A stretch of DNA of 36,872 nucleotides from positions 1 to 36,872 of IMG/VR virus record IMGVR_UViG_3300044825_000150. One strand, written 5' to 3'. The notes under the pieces are model-generated. The model did not search any database and was not told the origin of the DNA. It worked only from the letters and a program-made list of their open reading frames with translations. Shown here one piece after another: positions 7,814-16,451 of this stretch. Position 1 is the first letter of the stretch. Each line of letters begins with the position of its first letter. Source of the stretch: a virus. The position numbers and the translations under genes were made by a program.

Positions 7814-8265
7814 TGCCTACGATCAATCAACTGCCGACTCTGGCGACGGTTTCATCCGGCGATCAGTTGCCGGTCTACACGCCTAGCAACGGCGATGCTC
7901 GCAAGATGAGCATCGGTTCACTGCTGACGTTCTTCCAGTCATCGTTCGCCTCGCCTACGATGTCGGTGCAGTATGCGACGCCTGGGACTGGCTTCAACGT
8001 CACTGTGGCGACCAACAGCACGCAGGCATGGTTGCTGATTCAGCCTGCTGGAACGCTGGCAACTGGCACTGTGACGCTGCCGCTGAACACCAGCGTTGCT
8101 GATGGTCAGGAGGTGCTGGTGACGACGACGCAGCAGATTACATCGTTCACGCTCGGCCTGAACGGTGCTGCGGCTGCGTTTGGTGATCCGACGACGCTGG
8201 CGGCTGAGGACTTCTTCCGTATGCGTTACTACGGGCCTACAAATTCTTGGTACAGGATTGCTTGA
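7813..8265 (+). CDS. Conserved phage structural-region protein
   Basis: A 150-aa beta-rich protein beginning MPTINQLPTLATVSSGDQLP. This opening, followed by a YTPSNGDARKMSIGSLL-like helix, is common in podovirus and siphovirus structural clusters. The remaining 100 residues alternate strands and turns and end in FFRMRYYGPTNSWYRIA, like small fibre-tip or decoration domains. The start overlaps the gp4 stop as TGATG. The N-terminal element may act as an attachment module for the variable C-terminus. Function unknown. Confidence 0.65.
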   Translation: MPTINQLPTLATVSSGDQLPVYTPSNGDARKMSIGSLLTFFQSSFASPTMSVQYATPGTGFNVTVATNSTQAWLLIQPAGTLATGTVTLPLNTSVADGQEVLVTTTQQITSFTLGLNGAAAAFGDPTTLAAEDFFRMRYYGPTNSWYRIA

Positions 8266-8267
8266 TC

Positions 8268-8567
8268 ATGACCATTCGCGCACCGTTTCAGCCTCAACGT
8301 GGGGCAAACCAAGTCGTGACACCTGGCGCTGCATCGGCGTCTGCGACCATTGCTCTCGGGCCTAAGTCTGTCCGTCTGGTCAACAGCGGCGCAAACATCT
8401 GCCACGTTCGCATTGGTCAGGGCACTCAGACTGCGACGACGGCTGACATGCCGATTCGTGCAGGCAGCGAGATCATTGTGCAGCGCCAAGAGGATGAGGT
8501 GACTGTGGCTTACATCAGCGCCTCGGGCACGACGCTGCACATTCAGACCGGCGAAGGCGGCTACTGA
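8268..8567 (+). CDS. Small beta-rich hypothetical protein
   Basis: A 99-aa protein starting MTIRAPFQPQRGANQVVTPG. The frame is open further upstream to a TTG at 8247, but that would overlap the previous gene by 19 nt; the ATG at 8268 sits 2 nt after the previous stop with an AGGA site about 11 nt upstream, so I chose it. The protein is Ala/Thr/Gly-rich with regular strands and ends in HIQTGEGGY. It resembles small Ig-like or decoration-type proteins found beside connector genes in other phages, but I cannot name a family. Confidence 0.65.
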   Translation: MTIRAPFQPQRGANQVVTPGAASASATIALGPKSVRLVNSGANICHVRIGQGTQTATTADMPIRAGSEIIVQRQEDEVTVAYISASGTTLHIQTGEGGY

Positions 8568-8568
8568 G

Positions 8569-8850
8569 ATGGCGAAAGATCCTCGACTCGAAAGGGCCGG
8601 GGTCAGCGGCTACAACAAGCCCAAGCGCACGCCTGGACATCCGACCAAGAGTCATGTGGTCGTTGCCAAAACTGGCGATCAGGTCAAGACGATCCGATTC
8701 GGCCAGCAGGGTGTGTCAGGCTCACCAAAGAAAGAAGGTGAGTCAGAGTCCAGCCGCAAGCGCCGCGAGTCATTCAAGGCCAGACATGCCGAGAACATTG
8801 CCAAGGGCAAGATGAGTGCGGCATATTGGGCTGACAAAGTGAAGTGGTGA
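8569..8850 (+). CDS. Conserved phage protein (MAKDPRLERAGVSG family)
   Basis: A 93-aa basic protein with the well-conserved blocks MAKDPRLERAGVSGYNKPKR, 'KTIRFGQQGVSGSP', 'RRESFKARHA' and 'GKMSAAYWADKVKW'. The same block order is found in very many tailed phages of aquatic bacteria and is usually annotated only as a DUF (DUF5872, from memory). The final AAYWADKVKW is nearly invariant in those homologues. It starts one base after the preceding stop and ends one base before gp10. The Lys/Arg-rich sequence and location suggest a virion or DNA-contact role; no function is established. Confidence 0.8.
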   Translation: MAKDPRLERAGVSGYNKPKRTPGHPTKSHVVVAKTGDQVKTIRFGQQGVSGSPKKEGESESSRKRRESFKARHAENIAKGKMSAAYWADKVKW

Positions 8851-8851
8851 G

Positions 8852-10273
8852 ATGGCTCAAATCCCGATCATCAGCGGAATCTATACGGACAACGGCCCGG
8901 ACTTCCGGCAGTCCTATCCGGTCAACATGGAGCCTGTGCCTGTTGCCAACGGCATCAGCGGCGGCTATCTGCGTCCGTCTGATGGTCTGATCGCCCAGGG
9001 CACTGGGCCTGGCATTGATCGAGGCGGGATCAACTGGAACGGTGTGCTGTATCGAGTGATGGGCACGAAACTTGTGTCTATCAGCAGCACGAATGTCGTC
9101 ACCATTTTGGGTGATGTCGGTGGATCGACGGATCTAGTCATCATGGACTATTCGTTTGACCACCTCGGCATCGTCTCTGGCGGCAACATTTATTTCTGGA
9201 ATGGCACGACGCTGACCATTGGCAACTATCCGCTGCCAATCGTCACTGTCGGTCCAATCATTGATTTTTGTTTCATCGACGGTCGGTTCATGCTGACCGA
9301 TGGTGTGCGGCTGTACGTCACGGATGTTGGTGATCCGTTTACGATTGGCGCGTTTGCGTATCAGGAACCAGTCGCAGATCCTGACCCTGTATCATCACTG
9401 TTGCGTTTGCGCAACGAGGTGTATGCAATCAATCGCAACACTATTGAGGTGTATGAGTCGATTGGAGGATCTGCGCCGTTCCCGTTCAGCGTGATTGACG
9501 GTGCGCAGATCCAGAAGGGTGCGATTGGCGTTCAGGGTTCATGCGTTTTTTCCGAGATGATTGCCTTCATTGGCAGCGGTCGCAATGAAGCGCCTGCGGT
9601 CTATCTCGGCTCTGCGGCTGTGGCAACCAAGATCAGCACGCAAGAGATTGACGAGATTCTGGCAACGTACACTGAGCAGCAGTTGTCTCTGGTGAAACTT
9701 GAGCCTCGCAACGACAAGTCGCAGCAGTTCCTGTATCTGCATCTGCCAGACCGTACGCTGGTCTACGATGCTGCTGCGTCTGCCGCGATGGAGCAACAGG
9801 TGTGGACTGTTTTGGTCAGCACGACTGACGGTTTTGCACAGTACCGCGCACGCAACTTCGTCTGGATTTACGACAAATGGACCTGCGGTGATCCTCAGTC
9901 CAGTACCTTTGGATACATGAGCGACACCACCTCAAATCATTGGGGTCAGATTGTGCGTTGGGAGTTTGGCACCGCCATTGTGTACAACGAGAGCAAGGGT
10001 GCAATCTTCCATCAACTCGAACTGGTTGCTCTGACTGGTCGCGTGGCCTTGGGTCAGAATCCTTGGATCAGTACCAGTTACTCATACGACGGTCAGACCT
10101 GGGGTCAGGACAGAGCGATTCAGGTCGGATCTGTTGGTCAGACGCAAAAGCGCCTGGTGTGGTTCCAGCAGGGTCACATGCGCAACTGGCGTGTGCAGCG
10201 GTTCCGTGGCGACAGTCAGGCGCATCTATCGTTTGCGAGGCTTGAGGCTCAGTTAGAGCCTCTGGCGTACTGA
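8852..10273 (+). CDS. Tail accessory factor / packaged DNA stabilisation protein, P22 gp10-like
   Basis: A 473-aa protein, against 472 for P22 gp10. Matching blocks include the N-terminal YPVNMEPVP element (P22 'YLPVNMLATP'), 'FIDGRFMLTDG', the mid 'QIQKGAIGVQGSCVFSEMIAFIGS' region (P22 'VQKGIAGTYCKTPFADSYAFIS'), 'RTLVYDAAAS' (P22 'HVLVYDASSS') and the late 'SYDGQTWGQDRAIQVG' segment. gp10 forms a hexameric ring below gp4 that holds tailspikes and the tail needle. Gene order gp4, gp10, needle candidate fits. It overlaps the next gene by one base. Confidence 0.95.
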   Translation: MAQIPIISGIYTDNGPDFRQSYPVNMEPVPVANGISGGYLRPSDGLIAQGTGPGIDRGGINWNGVLYRVMGTKLVSISSTNVVTILGDVGGSTDLVIMDYSFDHLGIVSGGNIYFWNGTTLTIGNYPLPIVTVGPIIDFCFIDGRFMLTDGVRLYVTDVGDPFTIGAFAYQEPVADPDPVSSLLRLRNEVYAINRNTIEVYESIGGSAPFPFSVIDGAQIQKGAIGVQGSCVFSEMIAFIGSGRNEAPAVYLGSAAVATKISTQEIDEILATYTEQQLSLVKLEPRNDKSQQFLYLHLPDRTLVYDAAASAAMEQQVWTVLVSTTDGFAQYRARNFVWIYDKWTCGDPQSSTFGYMSDTTSNHWGQIVRWEFGTAIVYNESKGAIFHQLELVALTGRVALGQNPWISTSYSYDGQTWGQDRAIQVGSVGQTQKRLVWFQQGHMRNWRVQRFRGDSQAHLSFARLEAQLEPLAY

Positions 10274-11058
10274 TGGCAACGTCCAACAGGCTCAACCTGA
10301 CGCGAGATGAGCTTGCGTCATTCCTGAAGAATCACCATCAGATTCGTCAGTTCGAGCGCCTGTTTGCTGACGTTGAGCAACTTGAGCCTACGACGCTTGA
10401 TGATCTGGCTCTGGTTGGTGATAACGCAGCGCAGAAGGCTGTGCAGGCCATTGATGGGCTTGAGGCTCAGAAGCAGGAGCTTGAGGTTACGGTGGCTGCG
10501 CTTGAGGCCAAGGTCAATCAGGCTGTCAGCGCGTTGTCTACCATCAATGACCAGTTGTCGATGCTGATGCAGGCTCCGCCTCCTCGTGAGTTCAAGCGGT
10601 CGCGTTATGGGTCGTTCTACGACACGACGACGCAAACGGCGGCGGCGATCAACACGGCTACGGCTATCACGTTCAACACCACTGATCTGAGTCATGGCGT
10701 TAGCATTGGGACGACGACATCTCATGTGATCGTGGATACGCCTGGAATTTATAATTTCCAGACATCTATCCAGTTGGATAGCACTGTCTCTACATCAGAA
10801 CAATTCTATTTGTGGTTCCGAGTCAACGGAGTTGACGTAACCAATTCAGCGTCACAAGTCAGGATTCAGGGCAACAATGCGGAGATTTTTGTTGCTTTGA
10901 ATTTCTTTTTCGACCTGAAGGCCGACGACTACGTTGAACTGATGTATTCAGTCAGTAGCACTGCGGTGCAATTGCTGGCCTCTGGCGCGGTGGCACCGCA
11001 TCCTGGCATCCCGTCTGTCATTCTGACGGTTGCAAACAATATTCAAGGGGTTCAATAA
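10273..11058 (+). CDS. Probable tail needle (P22 gp26 position) with C1q/TNF-like knob
   Basis: A 261-aa protein. Residues about 8-35 are a helical element (LTRDELASFLKNHHQIRQFE) common in phage virion proteins. Residues about 50-100 form a heptad-rich coiled coil. Residues about 110-258 are all-beta with the spacing of a C1q/TNF jelly roll ('GIYNFQTSIQLD', 'YLWFRVNGVDV', 'DDYVELMYSVSS'). In P22 the gene after gp10 is gp26, a trimeric coiled-coil tail needle, and the Sf6 relative carries a C-terminal TNF-like knob. Position plus architecture suggest the needle that plugs the portal channel and contacts the host. The coil is shorter than in P22. An alternative is a short tail fibre. Confidence 0.62.
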   Translation: MATSNRLNLTRDELASFLKNHHQIRQFERLFADVEQLEPTTLDDLALVGDNAAQKAVQAIDGLEAQKQELEVTVAALEAKVNQAVSALSTINDQLSMLMQAPPPREFKRSRYGSFYDTTTQTAAAINTATAITFNTTDLSHGVSIGTTTSHVIVDTPGIYNFQTSIQLDSTVSTSEQFYLWFRVNGVDVTNSASQVRIQGNNAEIFVALNFFFDLKADDYVELMYSVSSTAVQLLASGAVAPHPGIPSVILTVANNIQGVQ

Positions 11059-11393
11059 TGGCAGTCATCGCAAAGGTTCTGGTCCCTCCGTTGCAGTTGG
11101 CAACGGGTGCGACCACTCAGTACACAGCCACAAACGTCAAGGCAATCATTGACAAGGCGACTGTGACCAACACTGACACGGTGAATCGTTCGTTCAACGT
11201 GCATCTTGTCACTAGCGGCGGGTCTGCCAATAACGCCAACCTTGTCATCGACACCAAGACAGTGGTGCCGAATGAGACTTATCTGTGCCCTGAGTTGGTT
11301 GGTCAGGTGCTGGATTCTGGCGACTTCATCAGCACGACGGCCAGCGCGGGCAGTGCGCTGACTCTGCGTATCTCTGGAAGGGAGATTGCATAA
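11058..11393 (+). CDS. Small beta-rich virion-region protein
   Basis: A 111-aa protein with TAATG overlaps on both sides. The pattern 'KAIIDKATVTNTDTVNRSFNVHLV' followed by 'VVPNETYLCPELVGQVLDSGDFI' is a beta-sandwich-like layout that recurs in small structural genes of many phages (a cation-independent Ig-like fold is plausible). No signal peptide, membrane segment or catalytic residues. It may decorate the tail, but only position supports that. Confidence 0.65.
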   Translation: MAVIAKVLVPPLQLATGATTQYTATNVKAIIDKATVTNTDTVNRSFNVHLVTSGGSANNANLVIDTKTVVPNETYLCPELVGQVLDSGDFISTTASAGSALTLRISGREIA

Positions 11394-11800
11394 TGGAAGG
11401 CGCAAAGATGCCGATGATGGTTCTCGGCGGGTTCAACGGCCTTGAGGTTGAAGAACCGTTCATTACAGCCGCAGAGAACAAGAAGAATACCCAGGTCGTC
11501 ATCAACAACTGGATGCTTGGGCCTGAGAAGCCGTCCAGTGAGCCTGGTGCGAATAAACCGTATTGGGTTGCTTTGGGCAAGGCGATGCAGGTTGATGAGG
11601 ATGAGGCTCGGCGTCGGCGCTGCTCGAACTGCGAGTATTACGACAACTCGACCAAGACGCAGGCCAAGATGGAGCGCATCCCACGCAACGCTTGGGACAC
11701 TGGTGCCGGGTATCGTGGCTACTGCGACAAGTTTGAATTTGTCTGCCATGACATGCGAGCGTGTCAGGCGTGGGAAGAGCGCGAGTTCGAGGAAGATTGA
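11393..11800 (+). CDS. Conserved phage protein with five-cysteine motif
   Basis: A 135-aa protein. The first 65 residues (GGFNGLEVEEPFITAAENK..., then NNWMLGPEKPSSEPGANKPYW) and the Cys region are conserved blocks I associate with homologues in other aquatic phages. Cys residues lie at 77, 80, 111, 118 and 124, giving C-x2-C-x30-C-x6-C-x5-C, followed by an acidic tail. The set could bind a metal or an Fe-S cluster; comparable phage proteins have been described as HiPIP-like only by pattern. The position between needle and ejection genes is unusual for a metal protein. Function unknown. Confidence 0.7.
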   Translation: MEGAKMPMMVLGGFNGLEVEEPFITAAENKKNTQVVINNWMLGPEKPSSEPGANKPYWVALGKAMQVDEDEARRRRCSNCEYYDNSTKTQAKMERIPRNAWDTGAGYRGYCDKFEFVCHDMRACQAWEEREFEED

Positions 11801-11881
11801 CGTATGGCGCGATTGTGCGAGAATGGCGGCACTGAGTCGCCAGCGCCCGCCAGTAGCGCATCCGTCCACTAGGATAGCGCC

Positions 11882-12331
11882 GTGACACCTGAAGATTGGC
11901 TCAGACGAAATCTCAAAGAGGTTTTCGAGTTACCCGTTGAGGCGGTCGATTGGCTGCTGATGCTTTGGGGTGCCATTCAGGTCTTTGATGATGTGGCTGA
12001 CGGGGATACTGTGACCCGTCCTGACCTTGATGCTGCGATCTGGAACACGCTGGTCGCAATGCCTCGTAATCCCTTCTTTGTTGTTCATGCGGCTACGCTT
12101 GCGCCGATTGTTGCAGCCATGATTCTGAAATGGCAGGCCAGTGATCGTGTAGAAATTGCAGGCGCACCTACGGCCATGTCCTATGCTTGGCGAGCAGGAT
12201 ATTACGATGTCGTGCTGATGGTGGTGCAGTGCTGCAAGGGTGTGGATTTTGCGACCAAGAACGCACATCATGTGATGTCACTGTACGGCGAGCAGTTTGA
12301 AGATTATTTGAAGGAATTTGAGCATGCCTAA
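11882..12331 (+). CDS. All-helical phage protein with DDxxD motif
   Basis: A 149-aa protein starting at GTG with AGGA about 9 nt upstream. It is predicted all-helical. Residues 35-42 read FDDVADGD, with D36, D37 and D40 in DDxxD spacing, in the middle of the sequence LLMLWGAIQVFDDVADGD. This is the spacing of the first Asp-rich motif of isoprenyl diphosphate synthases. Homologous phage proteins with DDLVDRD-type motifs are common and unannotated. There is no second Asp-rich motif I can see, and the protein is about half the size of those enzymes, so enzymatic function is doubtful. The 81 nt upstream are non-coding with a weak TGGCG/CGCCA hairpin (11824-11842). It overlaps the gp7-like gene by 8 nt. 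Confidence 0.72.
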   Translation: MTPEDWLRRNLKEVFELPVEAVDWLLMLWGAIQVFDDVADGDTVTRPDLDAAIWNTLVAMPRNPFFVVHAATLAPIVAAMILKWQASDRVEIAGAPTAMSYAWRAGYYDVVLMVVQCCKGVDFATKNAHHVMSLYGEQFEDYLKEFEHA

Positions 12332-13040
12332 TCCAGTCGTTGCGCTTGTTGCTGGTGGCAGCGCCATTCTCAGTTCGTCTGCACAGCGTAGTGCTGCCAA
12401 GTCTGCTGCTGGAGCGCAGACGCAAGCCGCCCAGATGGGCATTGATGAGCAGCGCCGTCAGTTTGATGTGATGCAGGAGTTGCTGTCTCCTTATGTGAGC
12501 GGCGGCACGCAGGCATTTCAGGCGCAGCAGCGTCTGCTTGGGTTGGGCACTCCTGAAGAACAGCAGCAGGCTATTTCTGCGCTGGAGCAAAGTCCGCTCT
12601 ACCAGGCTCAAGTGCGTCAGGGCGAGCAAGCCCTGATTCAGAACGCCGCTGCCACCGGGCAACTCCGGGGTGGCAACCTTGCTGCCGCACTGGCTCAGTT
12701 CCGTCCTGCCATGCTGCAACAGCAAATTCAGCAACAGTTCGCCAACCTTGGTGGACTGGCTCAGTATGGTCAGGCGTCTGCGGCTCGGGTAGGTGCTGGC
12801 GCTCAAGCCTCTGGCACAAACATCGCCAACCTGCTGGCTCAACAGGGTGCTGCGCAGGCTGGTGGCGAGTTGGCGGCAGGGCGTGCGACTTCTCAGATGC
12901 TGGGGTTGCCTGCGCAGATCGGCGGGTATGCTGCTGGCAATCCTGCGTTTGCTGCTCAACTTGGCAACTTGTTTGGTGGGACTCAACCGGCTGCCACTAC
13001 CCCTGGTTTCAGTGAAGCCATGTACGGCGGGATGCTCTAA
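12324..13040 (+). CDS. DNA ejection (pilot) protein, P22 gp7-like
   Basis: A 238-aa, Ala/Gln/Gly-rich helical protein, similar in size to P22 gp7 (229 aa). The N-terminus is hydrophobic (VVALVAGGSAILSSSAQ) followed by long Gln-rich amphipathic helices. It contains the repeated G-x-x-AL pattern 'QQEL..YVSGGTQAF' and 'LYQAQVRQGEQALIQNAAATG', shared by many podovirus ejection proteins. It would be carried inside the head and released with the DNA to build the periplasmic conduit. A TTG at 12318 extends the frame, but the ATG at 12324 has an AAGGA site at good distance, so I use it. It is followed by gp20- and gp16-like genes as in P22. Confidence 0.82.
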   Translation: MPNPVVALVAGGSAILSSSAQRSAAKSAAGAQTQAAQMGIDEQRRQFDVMQELLSPYVSGGTQAFQAQQRLLGLGTPEEQQQAISALEQSPLYQAQVRQGEQALIQNAAATGQLRGGNLAAALAQFRPAMLQQQIQQQFANLGGLAQYGQASAARVGAGAQASGTNIANLLAQQGAAQAGGELAAGRATSQMLGLPAQIGGYAAGNPAFAAQLGNLFGGTQPAATTPGFSEAMYGGML

Positions 13041-13049
13041 GGATCAATC

Positions 13050-14555
13050 ATGGTCGCACCGTTTAACTATGCCATTGATGTTGCAAGTCCGATTGAGCAG
13101 GCCGTCAGCGGTCTGAAACTTGGTGTCGGCGTTGCTGAGTTGCAGGCAAAGCAGCAAGAGATGGCGCGTGCTGCCCAGCAGCGCCAACAGGCCGCTTTGG
13201 AGCAGCAGCGATTCTTTGAGAATCCCAACCCAACGATTCAGGATGTGATGCGCTACAGCGCCTTCTTGCCTCCTGAGCAGGCGAAGGTGTTGTCTGATCA
13301 GTTTGGAACACTGGACAAAGGTCGTCAGCAGGGCATGTTGCAGTTTGGCGGTCAGGTGCTGTCATCCGTTGCTGCTGGCAAGCCTGAGATTGCAGTGCAA
13401 CTGCTGCGTGATCGTTCTGCCGCAGAGCGTGATCCTCAGCAGGCCAAAGGCTATGCAGACCTTGCGACAATGGTTGAGTCATCGCCGAGCGAGGCGCTGA
13501 AGATTCTTGGCCCGACTTTGGCAGCACTGCCAAGCGGCAAGGATCTGATTGAGAACCTTGGCAAAGTCCAAGAGCAACAGCGTCAAGAGCAGTTGTTTGG
13601 GCCTGAACTGCGCAAAGCACAGGCTGATGCAGATACTGCTGTCGCTCAGGCAACCAAAGAAGGGGTGCTGGCTGAGTTTGCTCGGCCTACCGCGCTGGCT
13701 CAATTGACCTCGGCACAGGCCAAGGCAATTAGCGATGCCAGCGACGCAAGTTTCCGAGACGCTTTGAACCAAGCCGGTCTGAACGAAAAGAACTGGAACG
13801 TCAGAAATCTTCAGTCTCAGATCACTGATCGTTCGCAAGCGCGTGGACTTGATGCGCAGCGCACTTACGCCGAGGTTCAGGAAAGGCTCGCTAACATTGC
13901 AGCTAAGGCTGTAGAGATCCCTGCTGCATCGCAAAAACTGGTCAACGATGCGGCTGTAAGCGCCGCCTCAGCCAAGCAACAAGCAGGGCAGTTCAATGCT
14001 TTGGCGACTAATCTTGAGCGTCTTGGCGGTGGTTATGGTGCGTTCAGTACCGCCAGCGAGTTTTTGAAGAAAACGACCGGCAATCAGGATTACGTCAGCC
14101 AGTTGCGGCAAGAGTACACACGCCTGCGCAATAGTGCTGCCGTGCAGTCACTTCCTCCTGGCCCTGCAACTGATCGTGATATCGCCTTGGTGCTGGAAGG
14201 CTTCCCGCCGCCTACGGCAGACGCCAGAACGATGGCAGGATTCATGCGCGGCATGGCAAAGCTTCAGGACATCACGGCCAGCGTTGAAGGTGCTAAGGTG
14301 GACTGGCTTGCTGGCAATCGAGGCAACCTAACTCGGGCAACCAACGGATTTATCGCAGGCGATTACAGAGTCAATCCAGGGGAGACCTGGGTGGACTTCA
14401 GTTCCCGAGTGGTTGGTGATGTCTCGAAACGATACGCACCGCCTACTGATCGAAGGCTTGAGCAGATCCCGACTGGTGCAGCGCCAATTCCTGCACAGGC
14501 TGCACCTGGACCTAGCATCCGTTCTCAGGCCGATGCAATCATTGGAGTTAGGTAA
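13050..14555 (+). CDS. DNA ejection protein, P22 gp20-like
   Basis: A 501-aa protein (P22 gp20 is 471 aa), almost wholly predicted helical, with Gln/Ala-rich coiled-coil stretches at about residues 27-60, 165-300 and a more compact C-terminal third. No catalytic motif is visible. The assignment comes from order between gp7- and gp16-like genes, size and composition, and the long coiled helices that fit the ejected tube or ring proteins. An AAGGA site lies 6 nt before the ATG. The stop overlaps the next start as TAATG. Confidence 0.78.
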   Translation: MVAPFNYAIDVASPIEQAVSGLKLGVGVAELQAKQQEMARAAQQRQQAALEQQRFFENPNPTIQDVMRYSAFLPPEQAKVLSDQFGTLDKGRQQGMLQFGGQVLSSVAAGKPEIAVQLLRDRSAAERDPQQAKGYADLATMVESSPSEALKILGPTLAALPSGKDLIENLGKVQEQQRQEQLFGPELRKAQADADTAVAQATKEGVLAEFARPTALAQLTSAQAKAISDASDASFRDALNQAGLNEKNWNVRNLQSQITDRSQARGLDAQRTYAEVQERLANIAAKAVEIPAASQKLVNDAAVSAASAKQQAGQFNALATNLERLGGGYGAFSTASEFLKKTTGNQDYVSQLRQEYTRLRNSAAVQSLPPGPATDRDIALVLEGFPPPTADARTMAGFMRGMAKLQDITASVEGAKVDWLAGNRGNLTRATNGFIAGDYRVNPGETWVDFSSRVVGDVSKRYAPPTDRRLEQIPTGAAPIPAQAAPGPSIRSQADAIIGVR

Positions 14556-16447
14556 TGGCTACCGCTGACGATTACGCCGCCTGGATCGTCAAGAATCAGG
14601 ACAAGCGCGGCACTCCTGATTTTGATACGGTTGCCAAGGCTTATCAGGAAGCCAAAGCCGAGGAACGCATGGCAGAGCAGCGCGTTGCTGCGCCTCCTGC
14701 TCCTCCTCCTGCGCCTGGACTACTTCAACAAGCCGCTGGCGTTGGCGAGACGGGCATTGCACTTGCCACAGGCGCGACTGGCGGTTTGCTTGGCGCATTG
14801 CTTGGCACTGGTCGAGAAATCACTCGCCAGATCCTGTCTGGTCAGTTTGGCAACGAACAATCTAATCAACTGGTCAGGGCCGCTGCTGGTGAAGGTGCCA
14901 GAGCACTGACCTTTGAGCCTCGCACGCAGGCCGGTCGTGAGATGACGCAGGCGGCAGCGCAGGGCTTGCAGCAATTGCCTGCGTTTGTTCCTGCTGTCGG
15001 CCCGATTGGTGCCATTGGTGCTGGCCTGCGTCAAGCCGCTCCTGCGGCTGAATTGGGCGTTCAGCGTGTTGGTGCTGTTGCTGGTCAGGTCGGCCAGGTT
15101 GTCACTGCGCCTGTCAGAATGGCGACAGAGGCGGTTGGCCTGCGACAGCCAACGACAACCCGCGCAGGCTCAGTCGGTGCTGCTGCGACGCCTGCTGAGA
15201 TAGAGCGTGTTGCCACGGGGGAAGGATTGGCAGTTCCCTTTGAGGGTGGCGCTGCTTTCACTCTTGGTCAGCGCACTCGTGATTACAAGCAACTTCAGTT
15301 TGAGAAAGAGACGGCCAAACTCGGTGAGGTTGGCGCTCCGTTGCGTGAGCGTGTCGAAAATCAGACAGCAGTCATGCTGCAAAACTTCGACGCAATGATA
15401 GAGCGCCCTGGCCCAATGCGCTTTGAAAAGCGTGATATTGGCAAGGGTGTGACTGAGGCAGTGCTGACCAAGGCCAATGCCGCTCGCGGCAAGATCAATG
15501 ACGCTTACACCAAGGCCAGAGAAGCAGGAGAACTGGCGCAAGAGATTGAGATGGCTCCTCTTGCGCAGCGTCTTGATGATCTGAGCAAGTACGAAGGTCT
15601 GGTTCCTACGATTCGCGCTGTGCGCAACGAAGCGACTAGGCTCGGTGCTGTTGGCGTCGATGAGGCAGGGCAGGTTGTACCTGGTCGCTTGAGCCTGAAC
15701 GATTCCGAGGTCTTGCGTCAGTTCGTCAACGATGCAACGGACTGGACGAATCGACGCGAGGCCTTGATGGGCCGCAGGCTCATTCAGGCGATTGATGACT
15801 CCACCGAGGGCCAAGGCGGCGATCTGTACAAGCGTGCGCGTGCGTTGCGCAGGCAGTACGCACAAGAGTTTGAGAACGTTGGCTTGACTGCCAAGTTGCT
15901 TGGCACCAAGCGCGGCACAGATGACCGTCAAATTGCCTTTGAAGATGTGTTTGATCGAGTCATTATCTCTGCGCCTGTCGATGAGATGAATCGTTTGCGC
16001 GGCACGCTATTGACCGCTGGCACAGAAGGCAAGCAAGCCTGGTCGGATCTCAAGGCAAAAGGCGTTGAGTACATCAAAGAGGCTGCGTTGTCTCCGTCAC
16101 AGCGCGATAGTCGAGGCCAGCCTTTGTTGTCTCCTGATAAGCTCAATCGCGTGATCAAATCGCTGGATCAGGATGGCAAATTGGTGAGCCTGTATGGTAA
16201 AAAGCAGGCACAGCAACTGCGCGATCTGGCCGAGATTGCTTCCGTCATTTACACCGCACCGCCTGGTGCAATTAACACATCCAACACGGCTAGTGCATTG
16301 CAAGTGGCGCTGGATAGTTTTGTGACATTTGGGGCAACTGGCGTGCCTGCTCCTGCTCTGACTGCGTTGCGTCAGGCAAGCAAATACGTCAAAGACAGGA
16401 AACTGAAGGCTCAGGTTGAGCAATCGCTGAAAGCACTGGAAAGGTAA
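14555..16447 (+). CDS. DNA ejection protein, P22 gp16-like
   Basis: A 630-aa protein (P22 gp16 is 609 aa). The N-terminal DDYAAWIVKNQDKRGTPDFD element followed by an AYQEAKAEE helix is common at the start of internal virion proteins that travel with the DNA. A Pro-rich linker (residues about 44-53) leads to Gly/Ala-rich hydrophobic helices (ETGIALATGATGGLLGALLG) able to enter a membrane, then a long soluble helical part to the C-terminus. In P22, gp16 helps DNA cross the inner membrane. It is the last of the three ejection genes and lies just upstream of the tailspikes. Confidence 0.8.
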   Translation: MATADDYAAWIVKNQDKRGTPDFDTVAKAYQEAKAEERMAEQRVAAPPAPPPAPGLLQQAAGVGETGIALATGATGGLLGALLGTGREITRQILSGQFGNEQSNQLVRAAAGEGARALTFEPRTQAGREMTQAAAQGLQQLPAFVPAVGPIGAIGAGLRQAAPAAELGVQRVGAVAGQVGQVVTAPVRMATEAVGLRQPTTTRAGSVGAAATPAEIERVATGEGLAVPFEGGAAFTLGQRTRDYKQLQFEKETAKLGEVGAPLRERVENQTAVMLQNFDAMIERPGPMRFEKRDIGKGVTEAVLTKANAARGKINDAYTKAREAGELAQEIEMAPLAQRLDDLSKYEGLVPTIRAVRNEATRLGAVGVDEAGQVVPGRLSLNDSEVLRQFVNDATDWTNRREALMGRRLIQAIDDSTEGQGGDLYKRARALRRQYAQEFENVGLTAKLLGTKRGTDDRQIAFEDVFDRVIISAPVDEMNRLRGTLLTAGTEGKQAWSDLKAKGVEYIKEAALSPSQRDSRGQPLLSPDKLNRVIKSLDQDGKLVSLYGKKQAQQLRDLAEIASVIYTAPPGAINTSNTASALQVALDSFVTFGATGVPAPALTALRQASKYVKDRKLKAQVEQSLKALER

Positions 16448-16451
16448 TCAA

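Noticed and set aside
11801-11881. 22-codon frame and weak hairpin between two late genes
   Set aside because: No ribosome site or conserved features; the TGGCG/CGCCA stem is short and has no T-run.
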